64,000 nucleotides of DNA from the NCBI GenBank assembly GCA_016866215.1, contig VGNE01000001.1:1-64000 (forward strand), written 5' to 3'. Shown here piece by piece: positions 39,736-48,593 of the stretch (positions within the stretch are counted from its first letter, which is position 1; every line of letters begins with the position of its first letter). The notes below the pieces were generated by a model. The model saw only the letters and a program-made list of their open reading frames with translations. It ran no database searches and was not told where the DNA came from. The translations under genes were made by a program, and so were the position numbers. Source of the DNA: Chloroflexota bacterium (GTDB lineage Bacteria > Chloroflexota > Anaerolineae > Anaerolineales > Villigracilaceae).

Positions 39736-40686
39736 TTAACCGCTCACGCGCTCATGCTCGTGAGCGGTTTCAGAAATATCACAAAAAAGTAAACTATGCT
39801 CACAACCTTCGCACTCCAATTGCAGGGTAGCATGTTGGATGTTGTACTTGTGCGCAAGCAGCTCATTCACATTCTGGTGGATCGACATGCCTGTGCTGAC
39901 CAGTGCATCTTCCGTGACAATGTGAGCAGAAAGCATGCGCAAATTCTCGCTGACGCTCCACACATGCAGGTCGTGGACTCCGTATACCCCGTCCACTAGG
40001 AGGAGGTCGGCCACCATCGAGTCCAAGTCAATGCTTTCGGGTGTGCTTTCAAGCAGGATGTGAATCGATTGACGCAGAATACCCCAGGCGTTCCACAAAA
40101 TGAATACACCGATCAACACGCTGACAAGCGGGTCTAACCAGTTCCAATTCGTGAAGAAGATGATAACCCCTGCGATAACCGCGCCAAGTGTTGACATAAC
40201 ATCGCCCATCAAATGTAGGAAAGCACTTCGCAGGTTTAGGTCATGTTCGCTCCCGCTTTTGACAAGCCAGGCCGTGCCAGCATTGATCAGAAATGCAATC
40301 ATGCCTGTGCCAATTAAGATCGGCGCGTTCACTTCGGATGTGGAAATAATGCGTCGATAAGCCTCATAAAAAATTCCCAATACGATCAGCACAAGCGTTG
40401 TGGAGTTGATCAATGCAACCAAAATCCCAGCGCGATGATAGCCAAAGGTCTTGCCTGCATGGGCAGGTTGTGTGGCAAGTTTTACCGCGTACCAGCTTAA
40501 TCCCAGCGCGATCACATCCGTGAAGTTATGCGCCGCATCTGTAAGGAGAGCGAGGCTGTTGCCAATAATTCCCGCAATGATTTCAACGACAACAAACCCG
40601 GCTGTTAATCCCAGCGAGAGGGCGAGGCGTTTGGTGGTTTGATTGGCGAGGTCGCCAAAGTGGGAGTGGATGTGCTCTTGTGTCAT
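39736..40686 (-). CDS. Cation diffusion facilitator family transporter
   Basis: LLTDAAHNFTDVIALGLSW, HLMGDVMSTLGAVIAG. Confidence 0.95.
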   Translation of the reverse strand: MTQEHIHSHFGDLANQTTKRLALSLGLTAGFVVVEIIAGIIGNSLALLTDAAHNFTDVIALGLSWYAVKLATQPAHAGKTFGYHRAGILVALINSTTLVLIVLGIFYEAYRRIISTSEVNAPILIGTGMIAFLINAGTAWLVKSGSEHDLNLRSAFLHLMGDVMSTLGAVIAGVIIFFTNWNWLDPLVSVLIGVFILWNAWGILRQSIHILLESTPESIDLDSMVADLLLVDGVYGVHDLHVWSVSENLRMLSAHIVTEDALVSTGMSIHQNVNELLAHKYNIQHATLQLECEGCEHSLLFCDISETAHEHERVSG

Positions 40687-40720
40687 AGTAAATCTCTAAG
40701 ATTTAATTTAATGGAATTGA

Positions 40721-42817
40721 TTATTTCTTCTGTCGCAATAATCGTGCGGAATTTGTGAGAATGCCTATATCTGGTAAAGATTGTGCAGCGGCGGCCAGCA
40801 CAGGCGGCAAGATGCCAAATGCCGCAAGTGTTAATCCCACCACGTTGTAGACAGCCGTAAATGCAAGATTCATCTTTACGATGCCCATCGTTCGACGGGC
40901 AATGCGTATCACTTCTGGTACAAGAGTCCAGTCTTCGCGCATAAGGGCAATGTGAGCGGCTTCAATGGCAATATCTGTTCCCGCCGCGCCCATGGCCATG
41001 CCGACATTTGATTGCGCCAGCGCGGGCGCGTCGTTGACTCCGTCGCCGATCATCACGACGATATGACCTTTGGCCTGATATTCCTTCACGATCTCGATTT
41101 TGTTCTCAGGCAGAAGATTCGCTCGATATTCGACGCCAAGTTTTTCAGCAAGCGCGGATGCAGTGCGTTCGTTATCGCCCGTGAGCAATTCAATGTGTTT
41201 TATGCCGAGAACGCGCAGTTCAGCGAGAGCGGCGGGGACTTCAAGGCGAAGCGTATCCGAGGCGGCGAGTATCCCTGCAAGTTGATTCTCGCGCGAAAGA
41301 AACAAAAGTGTTTTGCCCTGTTCTTCCAACTGTTTGACAACGGGGAATGAGTCTGCCGATGGAATCAGGCGGCGATTGCCAACCGCAACCAAACTGCCGT
41401 TTACCTTTGCGCGGATTCCCATGCCGGGAATCGATTCAAAGTTTTCAGGCTCATAGAGTTGCGCGTTTTGAGCGCGAGCGGCAACGCGCACGGCTTCGGC
41501 CAGTGGATGCTCAGAATAACGCTCGGCGGAAGCGGCCAGGGCGAGAATATCGGAGGCAGGCAGACCATTGAGTGGGATAACATCTGTAATTTGCGGCTGA
41601 CCCAGTGTAAGTGTTCCCGTTTTATCCACCAATACCACATCGGCGCGCGCCAGCATCTCAAGATATTTACCACCTTTGATGAGCAGTCCATGTTTTGCGC
41701 TTCCACCAATGGAAGCCAGCATTGCAACAGGCGTTGCTAATGCTATGGAGCAAGAACACGCCACCACAAGGACAGCGGCAGTTGATAATGGATTACGGCT
41801 GATAAGAAAAGTGAGGGCGGCGATCCCCGCAACAATAGGCAGGTAATATGCGCTGAATTTATCTGCAAACCTTTGTACATCAGCGCGGTTTGCCTCTGCT
41901 TCTTCAACCATTTTAATCACACGCCCAAAAGTTGTGTCCATGCCAATGCGAAGGGTTTTCACGCGCAAACTTCCCAATTTCGCAATTGTAGCGGCAAAGA
42001 CATGACTTCCTATTGTCACTTCAACGGGCATGGATTCGCCCGTGATAGCGGCCTGGTCAATAGTAGCTTGTCCACTTACAACTTCACCATCTACGGGAAT
42101 CTTTTCGCCAGGGCGAACCGTCACAATCTCGCCGACCCCCACTTCCGTTATTGGTACTTCCATTTCCGCTTCCGCGTCGTCACGTTCCACGCGGGCGGTC
42201 TGCGGGGCGCTGGCAGTTAATTCTTTCACGGCGCGGCGGGCGCTCTCAGTGGTAAAGTTTTCAACATATTCACCCACGCGCATAAAAACAACAACAATCG
42301 CGGCTGTAACCCATTCGCCAACGGCTAATGCGGCGATCAAGCCGATGGTCATTAGTGTGTGGGAGGTAATTTGCCGTTTGAGGGTGGCGTGAATAACATT
42401 GCGAAAGATGGGCCAACCGCCTGCAATGACAATTGCTATGCCAATCTGGAATGGCACAAGATTTTCGAGGAATTTGAACATCCCCAGCCATTCACCAGCG
42501 ATGACGATTGACAATACAACGCCGAACACAATCGCAAGCAATGTCATTAATTGGCGGTTGAAGTTAGCCGCTGGCTGAGTCTGGGGCAATGGCGCAGTTT
42601 CGGGAACAGAATATTCACCCGTACTTGCAACTGCTTCACGAATCGCAGGCATGTCTACTTTATCGGGGTCGAGTTTAATGATGGCTTTTTCAGTGGCGAG
42701 CAAAACGTCAACCGACTTTACGCCATCCAATTTGGAAATGGCATGTTGAACATGTTGCGTACATTCGGCACAATCCATGCCTTCGATGGGAACTTCGAGA
42801 GTTTGCAGGTTAGCCAT
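40721..42817 (-). CDS. Heavy metal translocating P-type ATPase (ZntA/CadA-like)
   Basis: GMDCAEC, DKTGTLTLGQP, MIGDGVNDAPAL; start at MANLQTLEVP. Confidence 0.95.
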   Translation of the reverse strand: MANLQTLEVPIEGMDCAECTQHVQHAISKLDGVKSVDVLLATEKAIIKLDPDKVDMPAIREAVASTGEYSVPETAPLPQTQPAANFNRQLMTLLAIVFGVVLSIVIAGEWLGMFKFLENLVPFQIGIAIVIAGGWPIFRNVIHATLKRQITSHTLMTIGLIAALAVGEWVTAAIVVVFMRVGEYVENFTTESARRAVKELTASAPQTARVERDDAEAEMEVPITEVGVGEIVTVRPGEKIPVDGEVVSGQATIDQAAITGESMPVEVTIGSHVFAATIAKLGSLRVKTLRIGMDTTFGRVIKMVEEAEANRADVQRFADKFSAYYLPIVAGIAALTFLISRNPLSTAAVLVVACSCSIALATPVAMLASIGGSAKHGLLIKGGKYLEMLARADVVLVDKTGTLTLGQPQITDVIPLNGLPASDILALAASAERYSEHPLAEAVRVAARAQNAQLYEPENFESIPGMGIRAKVNGSLVAVGNRRLIPSADSFPVVKQLEEQGKTLLFLSRENQLAGILAASDTLRLEVPAALAELRVLGIKHIELLTGDNERTASALAEKLGVEYRANLLPENKIEIVKEYQAKGHIVVMIGDGVNDAPALAQSNVGMAMGAAGTDIAIEAAHIALMREDWTLVPEVIRIARRTMGIVKMNLAFTAVYNVVGLTLAAFGILPPVLAAAAQSLPDIGILTNSARLLRQKK

Positions 42818-43160
42818 TTTGGGACTCCTTCGCGTTGTAACGCGTACACTCATAAACACCTTTAGCAACGTCAGCGAGAAGTTCGTCTGCGAGTGTTAGC
42901 AATTGTCCAACTCGCTTATCGCTCAATTCATAGTAAACAAAACGCCCTTGCTGTTTGGAGACAACAAGCCCGCAATCACGTAAACATCCGAGGTGGTTTG
43001 AGACGTTTGGTTGCGATAAACCAGTTGCTTTTACGATTTCATTCACGGTAACCTCTCCATCGCGCAATGCATCAAGAATTGAAAGGCGCGATGGATCAGA
43101 AAAGCCGCGAAAGAGTTTGGCTTGTATTTCAATAGATTTGGGATTAGCAGTTAATAGCAT
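42810..43160 (-). CDS. ArsR family metalloregulator
   Basis: LFRGFSDPSRLSILDALRDGEVTVNEIVKATGLSQPNVSNHLGCLRDCGLV. Confidence 0.92.
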   Translation of the reverse strand: MLLTANPKSIEIQAKLFRGFSDPSRLSILDALRDGEVTVNEIVKATGLSQPNVSNHLGCLRDCGLVVSKQQGRFVYYELSDKRVGQLLTLADELLADVAKGVYECTRYNAKESQNG

Positions 43161-43170
43161 AGTTCACTCC

Positions 43171-43204
43171 ATAATATCATTGTATCAGCATATAATGATA
43201 TTAT
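43171..43204. promoter_or_regulatory. Putative ArsR operator
   Basis: ataatatcatt...aatgatattat perfect 11-bp inverted repeat just upstream of the arsR start. Confidence 0.6.
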
Positions 43205-43280
43205 ATTTGAAAAAAGAATGTCGTCAAGTGGTTTGTTTAGTCATGGTATCAATGTGAAGGGATGTATGCATCAGTCTCCT

Positions 43281-43411
43281 CTAAATCCAACGGCGGACTT
43301 GTTTTTGGTAAGCAAGGTATGCCTCGCCGTGAGTGCGCGTGAGAAAATCTTCTTCAAGGCGTACTTGAATTTGTACAAGAAATTCACCCGTGACTAAAAT
43401 TGTATGTGAGT
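43281..43411 (-). pseudogene. C-terminal remnant of an isoprenylcysteine carboxyl methyltransferase-family gene
   Basis: Minus strand reads SHTILVTGEFLVQIQVRLEEDFLTRTHGEAYLAYQKQVRRWI*; no start. Confidence 0.6.
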
Positions 43412-43702
43412 TTATCCATGTTCCACGTGATCAAGCCCCATACTATATAGTTTTACGACATGGTCATCGTCAAGTGTATAAAAGACCTGACGTCCTTCTT
43501 TGCGCGCGCGGACGAGGCGCATTTGGCGCAATCCACGCAGTTGGTGGGATACAGCTGACTCGGTCATTTTGAGTCCATCCGCCAGGGCGCTGACGCTCAT
43601 CTCACCTTCGATAAGCAGGGAAATAATCCGCACGCGGCTGGCATCACTGAGGGCGCTGAAGAGTTCGGCAAGTTGCATGGCTTTGAGTTCGGTGAGTTTC
43701 AT
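43412..43702 (-). CDS. ArsR/SmtB (CzrA-like) family metalloregulator
   Basis: LFSALSDASRVRIISLLIEGEMSVSALADGLKMTESAVSHQLRGLRQMRLV...DDDHVVKLYSMGLDHVEH. Confidence 0.93.
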   Translation of the reverse strand: MKLTELKAMQLAELFSALSDASRVRIISLLIEGEMSVSALADGLKMTESAVSHQLRGLRQMRLVRARKEGRQVFYTLDDDHVVKLYSMGLDHVEHG

Positions 43703-43714
43703 AATTTATTATTA

Positions 43715-43740
43715 AATATATGAACAAGTATTCATATATT
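43715..43740. promoter_or_regulatory. Putative SmtB/CzrA-type operator
   Basis: aatatatgaacaagtattcatatatt, 10-bp perfect inverted repeat 13 bp upstream of the ATG. Confidence 0.65.
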
Positions 43741-43775
43741 ATCTTGAAAGAAAAAGGTTGTCAAGATGGGGGAAG

Positions 43776-43810
43776 AAAGTGACAGTCACCTCTAAGGTGA
43801 CTGTCACTTT
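43776..43810. repeat. Perfect 16-bp stem, 3-nt loop palindrome
   Basis: aaagtgacagtcacct cta aggtgactgtcacttt. Confidence 0.9.
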
Positions 43811-43816
43811 TGTAAA

Positions 43817-45205
43817 TTATGCCCAACCTAACAACCTTGCGATGCTTGCGGTTAGGAAAGTGACTAAAAACGCCGTACCCAATGTCATCACCACGCTCAA
43901 TGTTGCCCACTTTAGTGATTTGGTTTCTTTATAAATTGTCACAATCGTCGTGGCGCATGGATTATGTAACAGCGCGAACAGCATCAAGTTGACCGCGGTG
44001 AGCATTGTCCAGCCGTTGCCATTCACGAGCAGGTCAAAAATTGCCGAGTTGCTGGATGGTCCATTGATCATCATGCCTGCGCCCATGTACACCATCATCA
44101 TGGTTGGCACAACGATCTCATTTGCGGGGATGGCGATGATGTACGCCAAAAGAATGACACCATCCAATCCGAGTAACAATCCAAATGGATTTAGCCAACC
44201 TGCAATCGCACGCGCTAAATTTGAATCGCCAATGGGAATGTTTGCCAAAATCCAAATGATCGCACCCGCGGGGGCGGCGGTTTGCATGGCGCGCCACAAC
44301 ACAAAGATGGTGCGGTCAATGATGGATGTGTATAAAATGCGGCTGACGTTTGGTCTGCGATAGGGAGGCAGTTCCAATGTGAATGCGGATGCTTCGCCTT
44401 TCAAGACTGTCCTGGATAAAATCCACGAGGCGAGGAAGGTGAACGCCACGCCGATCAACACCACGCCGACGACTGTCCCAGCGGCGACGAAGGAGGTCAA
44501 GGCTGGGGGGAAGGACGCCGCCACGAAAACAGTAGCAAGCATAATTAAAGTCGGGAAGCGCCCGTTGCATGGGACAAAGTTATTCGTGAGGATGGCAATC
44601 AATCGTTCACGCGGAGAGTCGATCACGCGCGTCGCGATTACGCCTGCTGCGTTACAACCGAATCCCATGGCCATCGTCAGGGATTGTTTTCCATGCGCGC
44701 CTGTTTTCTTGAACATCCAATCAAGATTGAACGCTACGCGCGGAAGGTAACCGAGGTCTTCCAAAAAAGTGAAAGCAGGGAAGAAGATCATCATCGGCGG
44801 TAGCATCACGCTCACGACCCACGCCAGACCGAGATACACGCCGTCCCAAATAAAACCTGTGATCCACCACGGAATGCCGATTTGATTGAAGAGCGCGCGG
44901 CCATAATCGCCAATTCCGAATAGCAGGACAGCGATCCAGTTTGATAAAACGTTCGCGCCCGAAACCGTGATCCAGATGATAATGCCAAGCAGGAGCAGCA
45001 TAATTGGCAGTCCCGCGTATGGAGATGTGACGAGACGATCTATCTTTTGGTCGAAATCATATTTTTCATCCGTCGAAGTTTTTACGGCGCGCTTCGCAAT
45101 ATGTTCCGCTTCTGCGTAAAGTGATTTCACGATCTCATCGCGAAATCCCGTGGAAAGATTGTTTCGTAATGATTCTGCTTTTACTAAAATTTCGCTCGCT
45201 TCCAT
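43817..45205 (-). CDS. feoB: FeoB membrane (Gate) portion, separate ORF; start at MEASEILVKAE
   Basis: PPMMIFFPAFTFLEDLGYLPRVAFNLDWMFKKTGAHGKQSLTMAMGFGCNAAGV. Confidence 0.9.
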   Translation of the reverse strand: MEASEILVKAESLRNNLSTGFRDEIVKSLYAEAEHIAKRAVKTSTDEKYDFDQKIDRLVTSPYAGLPIMLLLLGIIIWITVSGANVLSNWIAVLLFGIGDYGRALFNQIGIPWWITGFIWDGVYLGLAWVVSVMLPPMMIFFPAFTFLEDLGYLPRVAFNLDWMFKKTGAHGKQSLTMAMGFGCNAAGVIATRVIDSPRERLIAILTNNFVPCNGRFPTLIMLATVFVAASFPPALTSFVAAGTVVGVVLIGVAFTFLASWILSRTVLKGEASAFTLELPPYRRPNVSRILYTSIIDRTIFVLWRAMQTAAPAGAIIWILANIPIGDSNLARAIAGWLNPFGLLLGLDGVILLAYIIAIPANEIVVPTMMMVYMGAGMMINGPSSNSAIFDLLVNGNGWTMLTAVNLMLFALLHNPCATTIVTIYKETKSLKWATLSVVMTLGTAFLVTFLTASIARLLGWA

Positions 45206-45224
45206 GGTTTTTTCCTTATGGATT

Positions 45225-45317
45225 GATGTAAACAAGTACACATGTACACAAGTAAACAGGTATATAAGGAACACGCAACACTTGTCTATTTGTCTACGTG
45301 TTTACCTGTCCACTTTC
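45225..45317. repeat. GTAAACAGGTACACAAG palindromic word array, copy 1
   Basis: gtaaacaagtacacatgtacacaagtaaacaggtatataagg...cttgtctatttgtctacgtgtttacctgtccac. Confidence 0.88.
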
Positions 45318-46154
45318 TCACTGCCTGCCCTCAACCGACATCTTCCCGCTGAACTGCACGTCCGCACGTTGCTGACGCGAGACAATATCAGCCAGCTCGC
45401 CAGTGGACAGGGCTTTCTGCACACGCGCATCACCATCCAGTAAACGGATCGCAAGCCATCTTGCATTTGGAATGCCAGGCGCCATTTGTTCGATCATCGG
45501 CACGAGCTCGCTCACGGCTTTTTGGAATTCGGGTGTGCCGCTCACGCGCAATGGTTTGGTTTCTATTTTGCCTTCGATCACACCTGCAACTGCGCCCAAT
45601 AAAGTATGAATGCCGTCGCCGCTGCGCGCGGTGATCGCAATGGCTGGGATGCCCAAATCGCGGCTCAATGAACGCGCATCCACTTTGATGCCTTTTCGTT
45701 TGGCTTCATCCATTAAGTTGATCGCCACTACAACATGCTCCGTGATCTCCATAACCTGCATGACAAGATTTAAGTTTCTTTCCAATGCGGTTGCGTCCGT
45801 CACCACGATGGTGCAGCTTGGTTGCCCGAACAAAATAAAATCGCGCGCCACTTCCTCATCCTGCGAGGCTGAAAGCAATGAATACGTGCCGGGCAGATCA
45901 ACCAACTTGTAGCGAATCTTGTTGAATTCAAAACCGCCTTCAGCGCGTGTCACGGTTTTGCCAGGCCAATTGCCTGTGTGTTGTTTCAATCCAGTCAGCG
46001 CGTTAAACAATGTAGATTTTCCTGTATTGGGATTTCCAGCCAATGCAATCACGCGGTCAAAATCTCCGACCTTGATTCCCATCTGTTCCAATTGCGTGAA
46101 TGCGGGGCAGGTTTCACAATGTTCAGTGGGTAGTGCTATTTTTGTGTTTGACAT
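45318..46154 (-). CDS. feoB: FeoB GTPase portion, separate ORF; start at MSNTKIALPTEHC
   Basis: ALAGNPNTGKSTLFNALTGLKQHTGNWPGKTVTRAEG, VDLPGTYSL, NLMDEAKRKG. Confidence 0.92.
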   Translation of the reverse strand: MSNTKIALPTEHCETCPAFTQLEQMGIKVGDFDRVIALAGNPNTGKSTLFNALTGLKQHTGNWPGKTVTRAEGGFEFNKIRYKLVDLPGTYSLLSASQDEEVARDFILFGQPSCTIVVTDATALERNLNLVMQVMEITEHVVVAINLMDEAKRKGIKVDARSLSRDLGIPAIAITARSGDGIHTLLGAVAGVIEGKIETKPLRVSGTPEFQKAVSELVPMIEQMAPGIPNARWLAIRLLDGDARVQKALSTGELADIVSRQQRADVQFSGKMSVEGRQ

Positions 46155-46164
46155 AGTTTCTCTT

Positions 46165-46246
46165 TTCAAAGTGCGTAAACATGTAAACAGGTACACACGT
46201 TCTCTGAATTCTTGTCTACTTGTGTACGTGTAATACCTGTATACCT
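46165..46246. repeat. GTAAACAGGTACACAAG palindromic word array, copy 2
   Basis: gcgtaaacatgtaaacaggtacacacg...cttgtctacttgtgtacgtgtaatacctgtatacc. Confidence 0.85.
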
Positions 46247-47252
46247 AAACGGGTTTCACCCAAATCTGCGCCGCCTGATCTTTTCGCAGCGCGATCAACG
46301 TTCCGCGCACACGATACGCGCGCGGGTCGCCGAAAAAGTTTTGCAGTTCAGGGTAGATCATCGTGCCGGGCGTCAGTCCCAGATCTAAAAATCGTCTGCG
46401 CGTAAAACCTTGAACGGCTTCATCCAAAACCACGATCTCGGCGCGCTGGTCATAAGTCAACTCAGCCAACGGAATCGCGCTCGCTTTTGCATCTTCACTT
46501 TTGGGCAGCGCGGCCACGCTCACATTTGCGGCAATCGCAGGCGCAAGCCGATATTCAGTTTCGCCATCCGTCAATAAATATCGTTGTGGGTTTCGATCCA
46601 AAATGCGGATGGTTTGTCCCAGGCGGAGTCCTGCCGCCAGAATTTGTTCAAACGCTAAAGCAGGTTCATCCTCAAGGTGAACGATCCGCATTGGACCCTC
46701 AGCCTGCCACGCCGTAAGCGGCATTCCCTCCGCCTTGAACAGAGTCCCCTCACGGGTAGGAATTGGATCGCCATGTGGATCACGCGTCGGGTGGCCCAGA
46801 GCCGCATCCAAATCGTCAAGCTGCGCTTCCGTGAGGGAGTGTTCACGGCGCTGCGCTTCGCCATGGACTTTTTCCAAAGGCATGCGCGCTTCATCTGTGA
46901 GATAACGTTCCCACAAACGATGTGCGCGGACAACGTGCATTGCCCAGCGTTCACCTTGTGTGGTGAGAAATAAATTCGTGCCGCGTGATTCAAGCAAGCC
47001 TTGTGTTTCCATGTCTTCAATAAGACGGGTAACACGAGAACGTTGTATATCCAACGCCCCAGCGAGGGATTCGGGGGATGCTTGTCTCCCATGTTGTTCG
47101 CGGTCAAGCAGGTGCTTAAGTGCATCTTCCACTTGCTCCCGTTCCCGCGCGGCACGATAGGTTTTATAAATTGCCAGCAATCCTATACGGGGCAGGAAGG
47201 TAAAGACGAACACCAGTAAAAATAGTATAAGTATCCAGGAGAGTGATGTCAT
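46245..47252 (-). CDS. Membrane-anchored DtxR-like regulator with C-terminal FeoA domain
   Basis: N-terminal TM, winged-helix ASPESLAGALDIQRSRVTRLIEDMETQGLLE, DtxR-like HPTRDPHGDPIP, FeoA-like RRRFLDLGLTPGTMI. Confidence 0.8.
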   Translation of the reverse strand: MTSLSWILILFLLVFVFTFLPRIGLLAIYKTYRAAREREQVEDALKHLLDREQHGRQASPESLAGALDIQRSRVTRLIEDMETQGLLESRGTNLFLTTQGERWAMHVVRAHRLWERYLTDEARMPLEKVHGEAQRREHSLTEAQLDDLDAALGHPTRDPHGDPIPTREGTLFKAEGMPLTAWQAEGPMRIVHLEDEPALAFEQILAAGLRLGQTIRILDRNPQRYLLTDGETEYRLAPAIAANVSVAALPKSEDAKASAIPLAELTYDQRAEIVVLDEAVQGFTRRRFLDLGLTPGTMIYPELQNFFGDPRAYRVRGTLIALRKDQAAQIWVKPV

Positions 47253-47851
47253 TTTTGCTCCAGAAATTTGGGCAGGAATGCGCCTGTAGTTTTCATATAT
47301 TGACGATACTCGTCGCCAAATTTTTTGATGAGATGGGCTTCCTCGTTCGGAAGTCTGATGGCAAGCAGGATAAAAGCGAGCACAGCCATTGCAGCAATAA
47401 ACCAGCTATCTGCAATTGTGGCAAAAGACAGAAAGAGCAATGTCCCAACCGAGTAAAGCGGATGCCGCACCCAGCGATAAATGCCGTGAGTGACTAATTT
47501 ATGTTCCTTGCGTGTCCCAACAGTCGGGCTGATGCCGGAGCCAATGCTGCTGAAGAGCCAGTAAATGAGGAGTGTGCAAACAAAGCCAATGCCTACGCCG
47601 ATCCAGCGTGCCCATTCGGGTAAATCAACTTTTGACCATGCCAATATGGGAGGGTAGATCAAGTACCCGATAATGCTAAACCACAAAAGCAAACCGCCCA
47701 CGCGCAGAAGCAGGATCATGACGATGCCTTCATCTTTCCGCGAGACTTTTTCGCCTGCGACCTTGTCTGCTTTGCGGCGGAAGTAACCAGAGATGGAAAT
47801 ACTGGTTATAAAAATAATCGTTGCAAATATTCGAAATGTGTTGTCGTTCAT
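47249..47851 (-). CDS. Isoprenylcysteine carboxyl methyltransferase family protein
   Basis: HKLVTHGIYRWVRHPLYSVGTLLFLSF, EEAHLIKKFGDEYRQYMKTTGAFLP. Confidence 0.85.
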   Translation of the reverse strand: MNDNTFRIFATIIFITSISISGYFRRKADKVAGEKVSRKDEGIVMILLLRVGGLLLWFSIIGYLIYPPILAWSKVDLPEWARWIGVGIGFVCTLLIYWLFSSIGSGISPTVGTRKEHKLVTHGIYRWVRHPLYSVGTLLFLSFATIADSWFIAAMAVLAFILLAIRLPNEEAHLIKKFGDEYRQYMKTTGAFLPKFLEQK

Positions 47852-47877
47852 TTTTTTTCTTTCATCTTTCTTCTTTA

Positions 47878-48549
47878 TTATTTATCCACAAATACCTGGC
47901 TTGTCACCGCCGTCCCCAACACGACATTTGACTTTTGACCTTCGACTTTTACCGTAAGATTGCCGTCGAACTCGGAATAATTTTTAATCGTGATCTTCAC
48001 TTCGGGAACGACGCCAATTTTACGCAAATGACGGAGTAAGGCCGGGTCGTCATCTGATACTCTTCGGACGGTGGCAGTTTCATTGGTCCGCAAGGAAGCA
48101 AGCAGGCATGATTTGTCGGCTGGCATGGTCAAATCCGCTGTTGGGATTAATTCGCCGTGCGGGTCGCGAGTCGGATTTCCAAGAGCTTTAGCCATGCGCG
48201 CTTCGAAATCCTCCGAGATCACATGCTCGAGTTTGTCCGCTTCGCAATGGACTTCGTCCCATGAATAGCCGAGTGTGTTGACAAGGAAAGTTTCGAGCAA
48301 ACGATGATGACGGATAACCTCAAGCGCGGCTTTCTCACCATTCTTTGTTAGCGTAACGCCCTGATGTTTTTTATAGATCACAAGCGGCGGTGTGGAATTG
48401 GCGAGTCTTTGTAACATGCCCGTCACCGATGCGGGCGCGATGTTGAGACGAGTCGCAATGTCGTTCGTGCTTGCGCTGCTTCCGTGCTCGTTAAGTTCAT
48501 AAATATGCTTGAGATAATCCTGAATGGATTGGGTGATGATTTCTGACAT
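47878..48549 (-). CDS. DtxR/MntR family metal-dependent regulator
   Basis: QDYLKHIYELNEHGSSASTNDIATRLNIAPASVTGMLQRLA; EADKLEHVIS; GNPTRDPHGELIP; C-terminal FeoA-like domain. Confidence 0.93.
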   Translation of the reverse strand: MSEIITQSIQDYLKHIYELNEHGSSASTNDIATRLNIAPASVTGMLQRLANSTPPLVIYKKHQGVTLTKNGEKAALEVIRHHRLLETFLVNTLGYSWDEVHCEADKLEHVISEDFEARMAKALGNPTRDPHGELIPTADLTMPADKSCLLASLRTNETATVRRVSDDDPALLRHLRKIGVVPEVKITIKNYSEFDGNLTVKVEGQKSNVVLGTAVTSQVFVDK

Positions 48550-48593
48550 GTTATTCCTTTAGTAGCGCGATATTTATGTCGCGCTACGTTGTA

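Noticed and set aside
45205-45274. Annotated N-terminal extensions such as MFLIYLFTCVHVYLFTS, MCTCLLVYLCTT, MYLCTSVLVY
   Set aside because: These are translations of the palindromic word arrays; real starts are the downstream Met codons near RBS-like sequence.
47926-47952. gacttttgaccttcgactttt inside the DtxR gene, similar to the palindrome at 62067
   Set aside because: The encoded KVEGQKSNVVLG fits the normal DtxR/FeoA C-terminus with at most one or two extra residues, so coincidence is as likely.
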